A stretch of DNA of 64,000 bases from CAZRGZ01 sp964599775 (GCA_964599775.1 CAZRGZ010000004.1:1-64000), one strand, 5' to 3'; shown: positions 33,812-43,807, counted from the stretch's first letter. Notes: generated by a model not told the origin, from the sequence alone. Made by a program: numbers and translations.

Positions 33812-36800
33812 ATGGCTGGCGCTGCAAAAAGATCTTGTGAATTCTTAATAGCATTATTTAGTAGGCAGCGTAATTCGATAGTATGGTGGCTTTCGGCAAT
33901 CTCTATTGGGGCGATATTATCGATGAGCCTAGCGACAAATGTCCGCGCAGCAGACATGCCAGAAATCTCGAAGGAATTTGTGCCTGGTCAGGTATTTGAG
34001 CATGGCTATACGACAGTCGTGTTTACCATCACAAATGATGACACGCTCACCTCATGGAACTGGTCATTTACCGATAACCTGCCAAGCGGCGTTACGGTAG
34101 CCGACCCAGCAGCAGCGACAATCGATTGTACGAACGGCGATATTACGGCTGCTCCGGGCAGTGGTACCATTCAGGTGAGTGGCGATATGGAGGTAGGTCA
34201 GGCAGATTGTACCGCAAGCGTACGCGTCACCTCTGCAAGCGCTGGTGCGTATGAAAACTGTGAGGCTAACTTTACTGATCTCGTCAATATTTATGCGCCA
34301 GCAGATTGTGCAGAGCTCACCTGTGAAGCGTACGATGGCGACTTGCCAGACTTTTTTATAAACTGTGAATCTGCCGAAGCGCCAGAAGAATTTGATTTTT
34401 CTATTCAGGAGTCATGGTCAACTGATGCTATAACTCAAGCCTACCAAACACCGATGGTAGGTGATTTGTATGGCACGGGCGAGCCAGTAGCGGTTGTAGC
34501 GGGTAACAGAAACTCTTCTGGTAACGGTGGGGGCATCAGTGTATTTAATCGACGTGCCCAAGATCTGCATATTATTCGCACAAGCGACGGTACCTTGCTT
34601 CAGACCATTGAAACGCCATTCTTTGCATGGTCTGGCCACGCAGTTATGGCAATAGCTGACTTAGATAATGATGGTCAGGGTGAAATCGTCCTAAAAACCT
34701 GGCGAGGCGACGCTAACGACCCGGGTGTGCTTATAGCCTATCGTAACGACGGAACAGTAATGTGGACCTCTAACGAGCGTTACGATTATGGCGACTCATC
34801 TGGCCGTGGTGGGGCAAGCATGGGTATAGCTGATTTTAACGGTGACGGCAACCCGGAGGTATACGTAGGCAACCAAATATTCAATGGACAAACAGGTACT
34901 CGTTTAGTCGCAGCAGATACGAATGCGAGTGCAGGGTGTCCGTACCGTGCAACTTATGGTTGTTTCTGGAGCCAGGCGACAGCAGCTGATATGAATAACG
35001 ATGGCCAGCTAGAGATTGTGGCTGGCGATACTATCTATGAAGTAAACCTCACTAACCTGACGGGCGAAGCGGGGAACAGTCTCACGGTACTGCAGCAAGC
35101 GGATGCTGGCGTTGATGGCGTAGGTGATGGCTATACGGCTGTTGCTGACATGAACCTTGACGGTTTCCCTGATGTTATCGTCTCGCGAACTATCAACGCT
35201 CAAGGTTCCGCAACACGTCTTTATGTATGGGATGGACAGACTGGTGAAGTAATGGGTGTCTTATCTGGTATTGGCAATGGTACTGGTGCGCCAATGATTG
35301 GTGATATCGATAACGATGGTGCGCCAGAGATTGTCATTCAGAACGGTAATTTGCGTGCGTTTGATTTCGATTCAGTGACTGGTTTATCCCAGAAGTGGAG
35401 TATTAATACGAACGATGGCTCTGCGCAAACTTCTTTAGCAATGTTTGATTTCAATAACGACGGTAGGCAAGAGCTCGTGTATCGTGATGAAACCGACCTT
35501 CGTATTATTGACGGCAGCGGTGCCACAGCGACAAACTTGGCTACTTTCCCATGTATATCAAGCACGGGTAACGAGATGCCGGTAATAGCCGACGTTGACG
35601 GCTCCCGCGAAGCGCGAATATTAGTATCATGTGGGGTAGGAAATGGACACAATAATGCTGCACTACGAGCTTTTGAAGCTGCCGGTGACCCATGGGCAAA
35701 TACTCGCCCGGTTTGGAACCAGCAAGCGTACTTTGCGGCTCATGTTAACAATGACCTGACTATTCCGAGCGAGCAAGCACCACACTGGCAAGCCTTTGAA
35801 GATCCGCTCCAACAGTGTAGTGATGGCGTGAACCGCCCAATGAACTCATTCCAACAGCAAATGACCGATCTTGATCCAGATACTGGTTGTGAGGTTCGTT
35901 GTGTGCCACCGCTTGACTATGGCGATGCACCAGCAAGCTATGGAACGCTCCGCGAGAATGATGGTGCTCGCCATCTTTCACCTTCATATGACCAAGGCTC
36001 TAATACGGCCTCGCTCATGCTTGGACAGTTGGTAGACACAGAGCGTGAAGGTTTCCCCGGCGCAGCGGCAGATGGTGACGATACTGATAACATCAACGAC
36101 GAAGACGGCGTCGCTGACCCAATCTATTTTGTCGCTGGCAGCCCCACTGCAGTTGAGGTATTTGTGACAAACAATACCTCGCAGCCAGCCACGCTTGCTG
36201 GGTGGCTCGATAGCAACGTCAATGGTACCTTTGAGGCAGGCGAACGCGCACCGCTCGTCACCGTACCGGCAAATACTTCAGATATCTACACCGTTACCTT
36301 CCCTGCTGGCACAGCAACAACAGACACCTTTGCTCGCTTCCGCGTCTTTGCTGGTGAAGTTGCGAACCCGCAGCCGACTGGCTTTGTTACGGGTGGTGAG
36401 GTGGAGGACTACCAAGCGCTGGCTGGGAGCGTTGAGTTCCGCAAGACAGTGAGCCCGCAAGATGTCACCGAACTTGTCCCAGGCGAGACCTTTACTTACA
36501 CGATTACGGTAGAGAATACCGGCAGCGCGCCACTGACTGGCCTCTCATTTACTGATGATCTCTCTGAAGTGATCGATGACGCGACCTACCAGAATGACGT
36601 GACCGCTACTATTGGCACGGCAGTCTTTAACTCGCCAGATGAAATCAGCTGGTCGGGTGATCTCACGCCAGGGCAAACAGCGACCATAACCTATTCAGTC
36701 GAAGTGAACAGCCCGCTCTCCGGCGATGGCGTCATGATAAACGGCGTAGTTGGTAATGGTCCAGGCTCTAACTGTACGGATAGCCCCGCTATTGACCCAG

Positions 36801-37819
36801 ATTGTCGTACGCGATTACCATTGCCCGATGTTAGTAGCGAGAAAACCCTTGTAAGCCCTGATAGCCCAGGCGCAGGCGATGTCGTGACATACAGGTTTAC
36901 GGTGACAAACAATAGCGATGAACCTGCGCCGAGTATAGTGGTCGCCGATGATCTGACTGGTGTCTTGGACGACGCAGCGTATAACAATGACGCTTCAGTG
37001 GATGTTGGCGCTGTAACGTATAATGCAGTGATGGGCCGTCTTAATTGGATAGGCGATTTGGCCGCCAACGGCCAACCAGGCGATACGGCGACAATTACCT
37101 ATACAGTCACAGTGAACGATGCAACAAGCTTGGGTGACGGCATTCTGCAAAATGCGCTTATCTCTACCGACTGTCCGAATCCGCCAATATTTGATCCAGG
37201 CAACCCTAATTTTGACCCATCTTGTGCCACTGTCGATCCTGTCAGTGCATGGCTGGCGAGCAAAACCATCATTCCTGGCAACTTTGAGCCAGGCGGTACC
37301 ATTAACTATCGTGTCGATATAGAAAACGTCGGTGCTGCAGATCTCTCTGGCGTGTCCGTGACCGACAACCTCGTTGATGTGATTGATGACGCAACCTACA
37401 ATAATGACGTCGCGGCGACAGCTGGCAGCGCTACCTTCACACCGCCTGAAAGCATTCACTGGAATGGCGACCTTGCAGCCGGTGCTTCTGCTACCATGAC
37501 GTACTCATTCACCATTAACGATCCTGAAAACCAAAGCAACCATATGGTGATAAATACCATTACCGGTTCGCCAAATTGCCCAAGCCCAGCCATTACTGAC
37601 CCTGAAGATCCGGGCTTTAACGCAGATTGCGTTACCTTTACGCCACTGCAATACGAGAACGATACCGATGACCCAGGCGTTCCTGGTGGTCCGCTAGACG
37701 GTTTATTGAGTGAAACTGGCCGCAATATCCTCACGTATATTCTTATCGCTGGAGCACTTGTTACTACGGGGCTTGCTGTCATCTTTCGTAAGCGGCTCAT
37801 CGCACTTGCCCGCCGATAA
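33812..37819 (+). CDS. giant wall-anchored surface protein (FG-GAP, GEVED, DUF11 repeats)
   Basis: 1335 residues. An N-terminal signal helix (about 27-47) ends in VRAADMPE. A DUF11-like domain follows (about 50-170), then FG-GAP/VCBS beta-propeller repeats with Ca-binding DxDxDG loops (DLDNDGQGEIV, DFNGDGNPEVY, DMNNDGQLEIV; about 215-620), a GEVED domain (about 710-880) and three DUF11 repeats (about 885-1290, each with a DDLTGVLDDAxYNND-type segment). The C-terminus has LSETG, a TM helix and a basic tail, a sortase-type anchor. It is a probable adhesin for host contact (inference). Confidence 0.88.
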   Translation: MAGAAKRSCEFLIALFSRQRNSIVWWLSAISIGAILSMSLATNVRAADMPEISKEFVPGQVFEHGYTTVVFTITNDDTLTSWNWSFTDNLPSGVTVADPAAATIDCTNGDITAAPGSGTIQVSGDMEVGQADCTASVRVTSASAGAYENCEANFTDLVNIYAPADCAELTCEAYDGDLPDFFINCESAEAPEEFDFSIQESWSTDAITQAYQTPMVGDLYGTGEPVAVVAGNRNSSGNGGGISVFNRRAQDLHIIRTSDGTLLQTIETPFFAWSGHAVMAIADLDNDGQGEIVLKTWRGDANDPGVLIAYRNDGTVMWTSNERYDYGDSSGRGGASMGIADFNGDGNPEVYVGNQIFNGQTGTRLVAADTNASAGCPYRATYGCFWSQATAADMNNDGQLEIVAGDTIYEVNLTNLTGEAGNSLTVLQQADAGVDGVGDGYTAVADMNLDGFPDVIVSRTINAQGSATRLYVWDGQTGEVMGVLSGIGNGTGAPMIGDIDNDGAPEIVIQNGNLRAFDFDSVTGLSQKWSINTNDGSAQTSLAMFDFNNDGRQELVYRDETDLRIIDGSGATATNLATFPCISSTGNEMPVIADVDGSREARILVSCGVGNGHNNAALRAFEAAGDPWANTRPVWNQQAYFAAHVNNDLTIPSEQAPHWQAFEDPLQQCSDGVNRPMNSFQQQMTDLDPDTGCEVRCVPPLDYGDAPASYGTLRENDGARHLSPSYDQGSNTASLMLGQLVDTEREGFPGAAADGDDTDNINDEDGVADPIYFVAGSPTAVEVFVTNNTSQPATLAGWLDSNVNGTFEAGERAPLVTVPANTSDIYTVTFPAGTATTDTFARFRVFAGEVANPQPTGFVTGGEVEDYQALAGSVEFRKTVSPQDVTELVPGETFTYTITVENTGSAPLTGLSFTDDLSEVIDDATYQNDVTATIGTAVFNSPDEISWSGDLTPGQTATITYSVEVNSPLSGDGVMINGVVGNGPGSNCTDSPAIDPDCRTRLPLPDVSSEKTLVSPDSPGAGDVVTYRFTVTNNSDEPAPSIVVADDLTGVLDDAAYNNDASVDVGAVTYNAVMGRLNWIGDLAANGQPGDTATITYTVTVNDATSLGDGILQNALISTDCPNPPIFDPGNPNFDPSCATVDPVSAWLASKTIIPGNFEPGGTINYRVDIENVGAADLSGVSVTDNLVDVIDDATYNNDVAATAGSATFTPPESIHWNGDLAAGASATMTYSFTINDPENQSNHMVINTITGSPNCPSPAITDPEDPGFNADCVTFTPLQYENDTDDPGVPGGPLDGLLSETGRNILTYILIAGALVTTGLAVIFRKRLIALARR

Positions 37820-37873
37820 TCGTATCTTTGCAGAAATAGCAAAAAAATGAATAAGTATGGTATACTGCAAGGC

Positions 37874-38656
37874 ATGAAAGCAGTACGACAATTATCGAAG
37901 ATTACCAAAGTGGCAGTTATCGTTCTCGCTGTAGTTGCCATACTTATTCCGCAGGATGCGTCCGCGGCAAGCAGCTCGCAAATTCGCTAAGCGCAACAGA
38001 TTATGACAAAGTTCGGTCTTCCGGCTGGTCCCGTAGATGGCTTAATGGGGTCACAAACGCAGCGTGGACTTTGTGCTTTTCGTTACATTTCAGGCATGAC
38101 CGTTACCCGCAGGTCCGCTCTGACTGTCAGCACCATGAATAAGCTGCGTGAGTACGACAAAAAGTATTCTTCGCTCAAACAAGTTCCTGACCGCAAAAGT
38201 TACAATGGCGAATACATGGTCGCACAAAAAACCTGTCAGGTGCTTTTTCACATAAACAAAGGTAAATTTAATAAGGCAATGGCGATGTCTTCAGGCATAA
38301 AAACTCGTGCTGGCGGTATCGAAACGCCAAACAAGCCACGCAACGCTAACCGTAATTATTTTATACTCGGCAATACACAGCGCGGCTGGCACTGCAGTAA
38401 CCAATACCCAGAGTCCTGCCGCCATGAAACAGTCGGACGCTTCGCGAATGTGTCAAGCTATGGCAACATGTATAACATGCGCTGGATGAACGACGGCGGG
38501 CTTTACGTTCACGGTTCAATGAGGGTTCCTACGAAGCCTGGCAGTGCTGGTTGTATACGCGTGACCGTAAAGGACTCTGACTGGATGTGGGATCATGTGG
38601 GCAATAATGGAGCGATTCGGCTTTATGTCGAAGGCGCATATAATTGGAACCATTAA
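37874..38656 (+). pseudogene. L,D-transpeptidase with peptidoglycan-binding domain, interrupted by TAA
   Basis: TATACT lies 7 nt before ATG 37874. The frame encodes a signal peptide (hydrophobic core then QDASAASSSQ), meets TAA at 37988-37990, and continues with a PG_binding_1-like repeat (QIMTKFGLPAGPVDGLMGSQTQRGL) and a YkuD domain with HGSMR and SAGCIRV, the catalytic Cys motif. A Gln (CAA) at the stop would restore the protein. An internal ATG at 38003 would give a form without export signal. Active enzymes make 3-3 crosslinks in peptidoglycan. Confidence 0.75.
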
Positions 38657-38658
38657 TC

Positions 38659-38686
38659 AAAAATGAGCGGGCGACCGCTCATTTTT
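38659..38686 (+). terminator. bidirectional hairpin terminator
   Basis: aaaaatgagcgg pairs with ccgctcattttt between the convergent transpeptidase and lipoprotein genes. It has A and T tails on both sides, so it can serve both strands. Confidence 0.85.
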
Positions 38687-38695
38687 CATAGTATG

Positions 38696-39193
38696 CTATT
38701 TACCGTGGCCCGTTCCACCACCACGATGGTTACTGCCGCTACCATTGCCATAGCCCCCGCCGCCAGAAACGATCACTACCGTACTGTTATTGCCGCCGGA
38801 GTTATCGCCATCAAGACGCGTGATATCTATTTCTGCTTCGCGGGCATCTGGAGTTGTAGAACTGTTATTCTCTACTTCATATTCAATTTCATTCCGGGTG
38901 AAGGTTATTTCGCTGTTCGGAGATACCGTCAGCCCTGATGCGATCAGTGTTTCATTGTCGTTGGTAACTTTCAGCCCTTCCCCGTTTGTCGTCAGATGAA
39001 GCGTGCTACCTTCGCCAATTGTAGCTGTTACTCCATCGCCACAACCCGCTCGATGTGAGCCTGACATTTCACAGCCAGTGAGAGCCACGCTTGCAAGAGC
39101 GAGGACGGCACCAGTTTTCTGCAGAGGGTTCAGTTTGTTCGGGTCAGAGGGTATTTCAGCAGATCTCGTAATATTATTATATACCATTTTCAT
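38696..39193 (-). CDS. putative lipoprotein with Gly/Ser-rich tail, start uncertain
   Basis: About 165 residues with a hydrophobic stretch and lipobox-like VALTGC near residue 40, then a beta-rich domain (ATIGEGSTLHLTTNGEGLKV) and a C-terminal Gly/Asn/Ser/His-rich tail (GGGGYGNGSGSNHRGG). A near-perfect promoter (TTGACT, 17 nt, TATAAT) on this strand lies within the first codons of the annotated frame, so the real start may lie further inside, possibly at a non-ATG codon such as ATT just after the -10 box. It is probably exported and surface-attached. Confidence 0.6.
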   Translation of the reverse strand: MKMVYNNITRSAEIPSDPNKLNPLQKTGAVLALASVALTGCEMSGSHRAGCGDGVTATIGEGSTLHLTTNGEGLKVTNDNETLIASGLTVSPNSEITFTRNEIEYEVENNSSTTPDAREAEIDITRLDGDNSGGNNSTVVIVSGGGGYGNGSGSNHRGGGTGHGK

Positions 39194-39265
39194 ATTAAAG
39201 TCAATGTATGTTGCTTCTTGCTGTATTTTTTGGGACAATAGGCATAAGCATAAACGGGGGAGGCA

Positions 39266-40186
39266 ATGTCAGAGCTTGGTGAAAGTGCTGTTATTACGGC
39301 GAAAGGATTGGTAAAGAGCTTCGGTGCCGTACGGGCGTTAGATGGTGTCGATCTATTGGTCAAAAAGGGCGAAGTACATGGTTTCCTGGGGCCAAATGGG
39401 GCTGGGAAATCCACTACCATTCGAATTTTACTGGGTTTGCTGCGTAAAACCGAGGGTGACATAGCATTATTCGGCGAAGACCCTTGGCATGAAGCAACCA
39501 GGCTACATAGACGCTTGGCTTATGTGCCCGGCGAAGTGAATTTTTGGCCTAACCTTTCGGGTGGTGAAGTGATTGACCTATTAATATCACTGCGCGGGAA
39601 TGGTATACACAAAGAACGCAGGGCACAATTGCTTGAACGGTTTTCGCTCGACCCCACTCGCAAATTCCACACGTATTCTAAAGGTAATCGCCAAAAGGTA
39701 GCGCTGGTGGCCGGTTTAGCGGCTGATGTGGAGCTATATATACTCGACGAGCCGACCTCTGGGCTCGACCCATTGATGGAAGCGGTATTTCAGGATGTGA
39801 TTCGAGAGTTGAAAAAAGAGGGGAAAACCATTCTGCTTTCGAGCCATATTTTGGCTGAAGTAGAAGCCTTGTGCGATACCGTTACCATTATTCGAAAGGG
39901 TAAAACAGCACTAGATGGCACGCTCAGTGACCTCCGTAAACTGCACCATAATATTATGACTGTTGAAACTGCGCACAGCCTAGAGGGGCTTGAAAAGCTA
40001 AAAGGCGTGCATAGCGTGACACGAGAGAAAGAAAACGAAGTTCGTTTTGAAGTCGACGATAAGCATATACCAGAAATTCTGAGCTTTTTATCCAAGTACG
40101 ATATCAAGCACCTGACGAGCCATCATCCCACTCTTGAAGATCTCTTTTTGCGGCAGTATGGCATGGCTGAAGAAGAGGAGGAGTAA
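39266..40186 (+). CDS. ABC transporter ATP-binding protein
   Basis: 306 residues. Walker A GPNGAGKST near 48, signature YSKGNRQKVALVAGL near 133, Walker B YILDEPTSGLD near 157 and H-loop LLSSHILAEVE. The C-terminal 80 residues match the DrrA/CcmA-type extension. GGGGAGG lies just before the ATG. It overlaps or abuts the permease gene (3 nt apart). It probably exports a lipid, drug or peptide. Confidence 0.92.
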   Translation: MSELGESAVITAKGLVKSFGAVRALDGVDLLVKKGEVHGFLGPNGAGKSTTIRILLGLLRKTEGDIALFGEDPWHEATRLHRRLAYVPGEVNFWPNLSGGEVIDLLISLRGNGIHKERRAQLLERFSLDPTRKFHTYSKGNRQKVALVAGLAADVELYILDEPTSGLDPLMEAVFQDVIRELKKEGKTILLSSHILAEVEALCDTVTIIRKGKTALDGTLSDLRKLHHNIMTVETAHSLEGLEKLKGVHSVTREKENEVRFEVDDKHIPEILSFLSKYDIKHLTSHHPTLEDLFLRQYGMAEEEEE

Positions 40187-40188
40187 TA

Positions 40189-41817
40189 ATGGGGGCGTTT
40201 CAAGGCACATGGCGCCTGGTATTACTAGCACTGCGGCGTGACCGCATAAAGCTGACAATATGGATTTTAGCAATTGCTGGCATTTTATTCGTTAGTATAC
40301 CAGCGGTAGAGGAAACGTATAGCACTGAAGAACAGCGGACCGTCTATGCGACCACGATTTCTACAAGCATTGTTGGCCGTGCTTATGGTGGCGTGCCCGA
40401 TGGCACTAGCCTCGGCTCGGTGGCAATGGTTGAAATGTTTACTTTTACTGCGGTACTAGTGGCCTTTATGAGTACACTGGCTGTTATTCGCCACACCCGC
40501 CAAAATGAAGAAATGGGTAGTGCCGAGCTGATTGGCTCGACCGCAGTGGGGCGCTGGGCGCAACTAGCGGCCGGGGTGATGGTGGCTACTGGTGCGAATA
40601 TCCTGCTCGGTATTTTAGGCAGCCTTATTATGCTACAGTCCGGCGCGTTTTCGGCAGCAGCTTCGTGGTGTTTTGGCCTCTCATTGATGGCGGTAGGTAT
40701 TGCCTTTACAGCAATTGCTGCTGTGGCTGCGCAGTTGACGACAACCAGCCGGGCAGCTAATGCCATCGCGGGTGGAAGTATTGGCGTCGCGTATCTTTTG
40801 CGGGCAATAGGCGATGCCTTTGGCGAAGTACATTTACAAAGCTTTAGTGTTACCAGCGCCTGGCCGTCATGGCTTTCGCCGATTGGCTGGGGGCAACAAA
40901 TACACCCACTTACGCAGCAAAATTGGCAGGTATTTTGGGTGTTTGGCGGCTTTGTAATTGCTATGATAGTCCTAGCTTTTGTATTGCTGCGGGTACGCGA
41001 TGAAGGTGCTGGACTATTGCCAGCCCGTGGCGGCCCAGCAACAGCGCCACGTGGTTTACGTCACCCACTTGGGCTGGCATGGCGGTTGCAACGGGGTGTG
41101 TTGTTAGGTTGGCTGATTTCGTTTGCACTTTTAGGGGTGATTTTTGGCGGTATGGCCAATGAGTTCCAATCACTTATAGATAGCGTAGACCTCGCTCAGC
41201 AATATTTAATAACGCTTGGCGGCAGCGGCGATGTGCAGGACGCTTTTTTTGGCGCAATGTTTAGCGTTACCGCAATTGCGGCACTTGGCTATGCGGTGCA
41301 GGCACTTACCAAGCTACGCACTGAAGAAACCAGCGGGCGCATGGAGGCGGTGCTCGCAACTGCCGTACATCGGGTGCAGTGGTTATTCTCGCACGCCATT
41401 ATTGTGCTGGTGGGAGTAGCTATGCTTTTGTTTGCGGTAGGTGCCAGCGCTGGTATTTCATACGTCGTATTTGCTGATGCCTCAACTTCCGAGGTGGCAC
41501 GTTTGGCGGGTGCCGCTATCGTGCAATTGCCCGCTGTGTTTGTGATGTCAGCAGCAATTGTATTGTTGTTCGCCGCGTTGCCACGCTTTATGGTGGCTTT
41601 TGGTTGGGCTCTTTTTATCGCGGCCATGCTTATAAGCCAATTGGGCGCTTTGCTTAAGCTACCAGACTGGGTACTAGATATCTCACCCTTTACGCACATG
41701 CCATCGGCGCCGTTAGAAGAGCCAACGCTTGCCGTGATTGCCTGGCCAGTGGGTATTGGTGTGGCTCTATTAATCATCGCGAGTTTTATGTTCCGATACA
41801 GAAACATGACAACATAA
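40189..41817 (+). CDS. ABC exporter permease (twelve TM helices)
   Basis: 542 residues with about 12 TM helices in two similar halves, resembling the ABC-2 exporters of the anthracycline or polyketide type (long fused permeases). The first half has RTVYATTISTSIVGRAYGG and the second starts near GLAWRLQRGVLLGWLISF. It pairs with the ATPase just upstream. A GGAGG-like sequence (GAGGAGGAG) ends just before the start. Confidence 0.88.
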   Translation: MGAFQGTWRLVLLALRRDRIKLTIWILAIAGILFVSIPAVEETYSTEEQRTVYATTISTSIVGRAYGGVPDGTSLGSVAMVEMFTFTAVLVAFMSTLAVIRHTRQNEEMGSAELIGSTAVGRWAQLAAGVMVATGANILLGILGSLIMLQSGAFSAAASWCFGLSLMAVGIAFTAIAAVAAQLTTTSRAANAIAGGSIGVAYLLRAIGDAFGEVHLQSFSVTSAWPSWLSPIGWGQQIHPLTQQNWQVFWVFGGFVIAMIVLAFVLLRVRDEGAGLLPARGGPATAPRGLRHPLGLAWRLQRGVLLGWLISFALLGVIFGGMANEFQSLIDSVDLAQQYLITLGGSGDVQDAFFGAMFSVTAIAALGYAVQALTKLRTEETSGRMEAVLATAVHRVQWLFSHAIIVLVGVAMLLFAVGASAGISYVVFADASTSEVARLAGAAIVQLPAVFVMSAAIVLLFAALPRFMVAFGWALFIAAMLISQLGALLKLPDWVLDISPFTHMPSAPLEEPTLAVIAWPVGIGVALLIIASFMFRYRNMTT

Positions 41818-41821
41818 TAAT

Positions 41822-42427
41822 ATGGATGAAATTGTATTACTCATCATTGTTGCGCGATTGATTGTCCCACTGTTTATTTTGCGTTTTCCGCTGATTGGTA
41901 CACTGGCGAGTGCCGCCATCGATGTATACGATTATCATTTTATTGGCGGCAACGGCTGGTATCAGCATGTCGATAAATTACTTGATGTTTACTATTTAAG
42001 TTTCGCCGCTTTCACGGTACTACGGTGGCATGATGTTATTGCAAAACGTATTGCCTTGTGGTCGTACGTGTATAGAATTATTGGTGTTGCATTGGTGATT
42101 CTTACCGATCAACGGTGGCTATTGGTGTTGTTCCCTAACTTTTTTGAACCTTTCTTTATTTTCTATTTGGTATTCGTGTATGTGAGTGGCACAAAACAAA
42201 TGATTGTGTCGAAAGGAGTATTACTTCTTATTGCTGCCAGTCTTTTAATCCCCAAACTTATACAAGAATATGTGCTACATATTTACCAGCCCAACCCCGC
42301 TATGGTACCAGAATGGGTCACGCATATTGTCGCCACTTTTCAAGAAATGAAAGGGGCGGTGATACTGCTATACCTATTGCCGCCAGCTGCCGCGCTCGCG
42401 TGGCTATGGTTGCGGCGGATTCGTTGA
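41822..42427 (+). CDS. polytopic membrane protein, function unknown
   Basis: 201 residues with about five to six TM helices (1-21, 55-75, 80-96, 98-120, 130-150, 175-198). It starts 4 nt after the permease stop, so it belongs to the same operon. There is no recognised motif; FHIGGNGWYQHVDKLLDVYY-like polar loops lie near residues 40-60. It may be an accessory subunit of the exporter (inference). Confidence 0.7.
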   Translation: MDEIVLLIIVARLIVPLFILRFPLIGTLASAAIDVYDYHFIGGNGWYQHVDKLLDVYYLSFAAFTVLRWHDVIAKRIALWSYVYRIIGVALVILTDQRWLLVLFPNFFEPFFIFYLVFVYVSGTKQMIVSKGVLLLIAASLLIPKLIQEYVLHIYQPNPAMVPEWVTHIVATFQEMKGAVILLYLLPPAAALAWLWLRRIR

Positions 42428-43444
42428 TTATTGTTTAAGCTGTAGGTTGCTTTTTGCCGATTCCATAATAGAAAACCCGACATCATATGGGCTCAACGGT
42501 TCGCCAACACCAAGAACTGCACCAATGAGGTTGATTTCTTTACCGTCAATTTTGTGCTTGGTAGTAAAAATGAGGGTTCGGCCGGCTTCGTCAGTGTCAC
42601 CTGGCTTCAGGCCGGTGTACCCATGTTGCGTCACAAGCCGATTGAAATTTTCTATTACCGCAACGCCGGGCAGGTCAGTTTGGTGTAGGCCAGCTACTTC
42701 CATAAGTACAGGGGCATTTAGCGCGAGTTCGCCCAGTTTAATCAAATCTTCGGTGGTGCTGACGGTCTCGGGACTGTAGCCACTGGCATCACCGCCAACG
42801 GTAGTATTACGAAGACCATATTTCTTCAGCATATTATTAGCGTATTTGTGGTATTCCTCCATCGAACCAAAACCCCAAATGGCAGCCGTATCTGCTATAT
42901 TGTTGGCGCTCGGTAGCATCATGGCCTCGATTGCGTGGCGTAGGCTCATACTTTCGCCAGCTGTCACTGGTATAACTGAGCCATTTTTTGCGATATATTC
43001 CTGATACAGGGCTTCATCTGCTGGGGTGAAAGGGATATCGGGCCCGGCTTCACCGGGTTTAAGGTTGTGTTTTTCTATTAATGCCAGGCAGGTAATAACC
43101 TTCGCCACACTGGCAATGGGCCGTTTATTGGTATCGCCGGTTTGTGCTACCATACCTTGCCCATGGACCCCAATAGCTGCCGCCGCCACATGTTCGGCCG
43201 GCCATTCTGGAGCTGTGGTGTATTCTGGGCCTTTTGCCTGAGCGTTTTGAAAAGGGAGGTGCAGATCGCTGCCAGTAGAGGGTGCGCCGAGCTGCTTGAG
43301 GCCAATGAAGGCACCCACCCCTACTACAAGAATTACAGCACCAACAACAATTGCCTTACGCCAAAAATGCGCACGATAATGCGCCCGGCGATGATGTCGA
43401 AGCTGGAGGGTGTGGTGGGAACGTTTTCTCACGCTATCAATCAT
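42428..43444 (-). CDS. D-alanyl-D-alanine carboxypeptidase-like (peptidase S11)
   Basis: 338 residues with a basic N-terminus, a TM helix (about 32-50) and a periplasm-facing penicillin-binding fold. SxxK is in ASVAKVITC near 112, SxN in PSANNIAD near 175, and the third motif reads GLKPGDTDEAG near 282 instead of KTG, a substitution that could change specificity. It trims peptidoglycan pentapeptides. It is convergent with the exporter operon. Confidence 0.85.
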   Translation of the reverse strand: MIDSVRKRSHHTLQLRHHRRAHYRAHFWRKAIVVGAVILVVGVGAFIGLKQLGAPSTGSDLHLPFQNAQAKGPEYTTAPEWPAEHVAAAAIGVHGQGMVAQTGDTNKRPIASVAKVITCLALIEKHNLKPGEAGPDIPFTPADEALYQEYIAKNGSVIPVTAGESMSLRHAIEAMMLPSANNIADTAAIWGFGSMEEYHKYANNMLKKYGLRNTTVGGDASGYSPETVSTTEDLIKLGELALNAPVLMEVAGLHQTDLPGVAVIENFNRLVTQHGYTGLKPGDTDEAGRTLIFTTKHKIDGKEINLIGAVLGVGEPLSPYDVGFSIMESAKSNLQLKQ

Positions 43445-43522
43445 ACCATTTTTTGCGCTTTATTTGAATACATTGTATAATGTATTTGAATCGTGTTGTC
43501 GATGAGAGGCAGGTGAGGCAAG

Positions 43523-43708
43523 GTGAAGGACAAGTTCAGGATGATCGCAATGATCATCGGAGCAATCATCGTTGGCTTGCTACTACTCGGAGAGAGTCAG
43601 GTGGCGGCTGACTTCGCCAACGGCGTCATGGGGTTCATCGCGGACTTCTTCGCTGCACTGAAGGAGTTTGCAGGTGCGCTCAACCCGCCTGACATGCCGA
43701 ACGAATGA
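43523..43708 (+). CDS. small membrane peptide, GC-rich and probably acquired
   Basis: 61 residues from GTG 43523, with one TM helix (about 6-24) and an amphipathic helix (VMGFIADFFAALKEFAG). I recognise no family. The G/C-rich codons stand out from the flanking genes. A TATAAT box lies at 43477-43482, and a GC-rich hairpin terminator follows. One of the scattered single-gene GC-rich units. Confidence 0.6.
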   Translation: MKDKFRMIAMIIGAIIVGLLLLGESQVAADFANGVMGFIADFFAALKEFAGALNPPDMPNE

Positions 43709-43724
43709 TGGAATGACGCTCGGT

Positions 43725-43752
43725 GGCAGGGTATCCGAGTGGGTGCCCTGCC
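43725..43752 (+). terminator. terminator of the small GC-rich gene
   Basis: ggcaggg pairs with ccctgcc around 14 nt, with a T-rich stretch 20 nt further on. Confidence 0.6.
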
Positions 43753-43807
43753 GCCCGGCAACACGATCTTTTTCTAGTTTCTGAAAACCAAGGTATAATT
43801 AATAATA

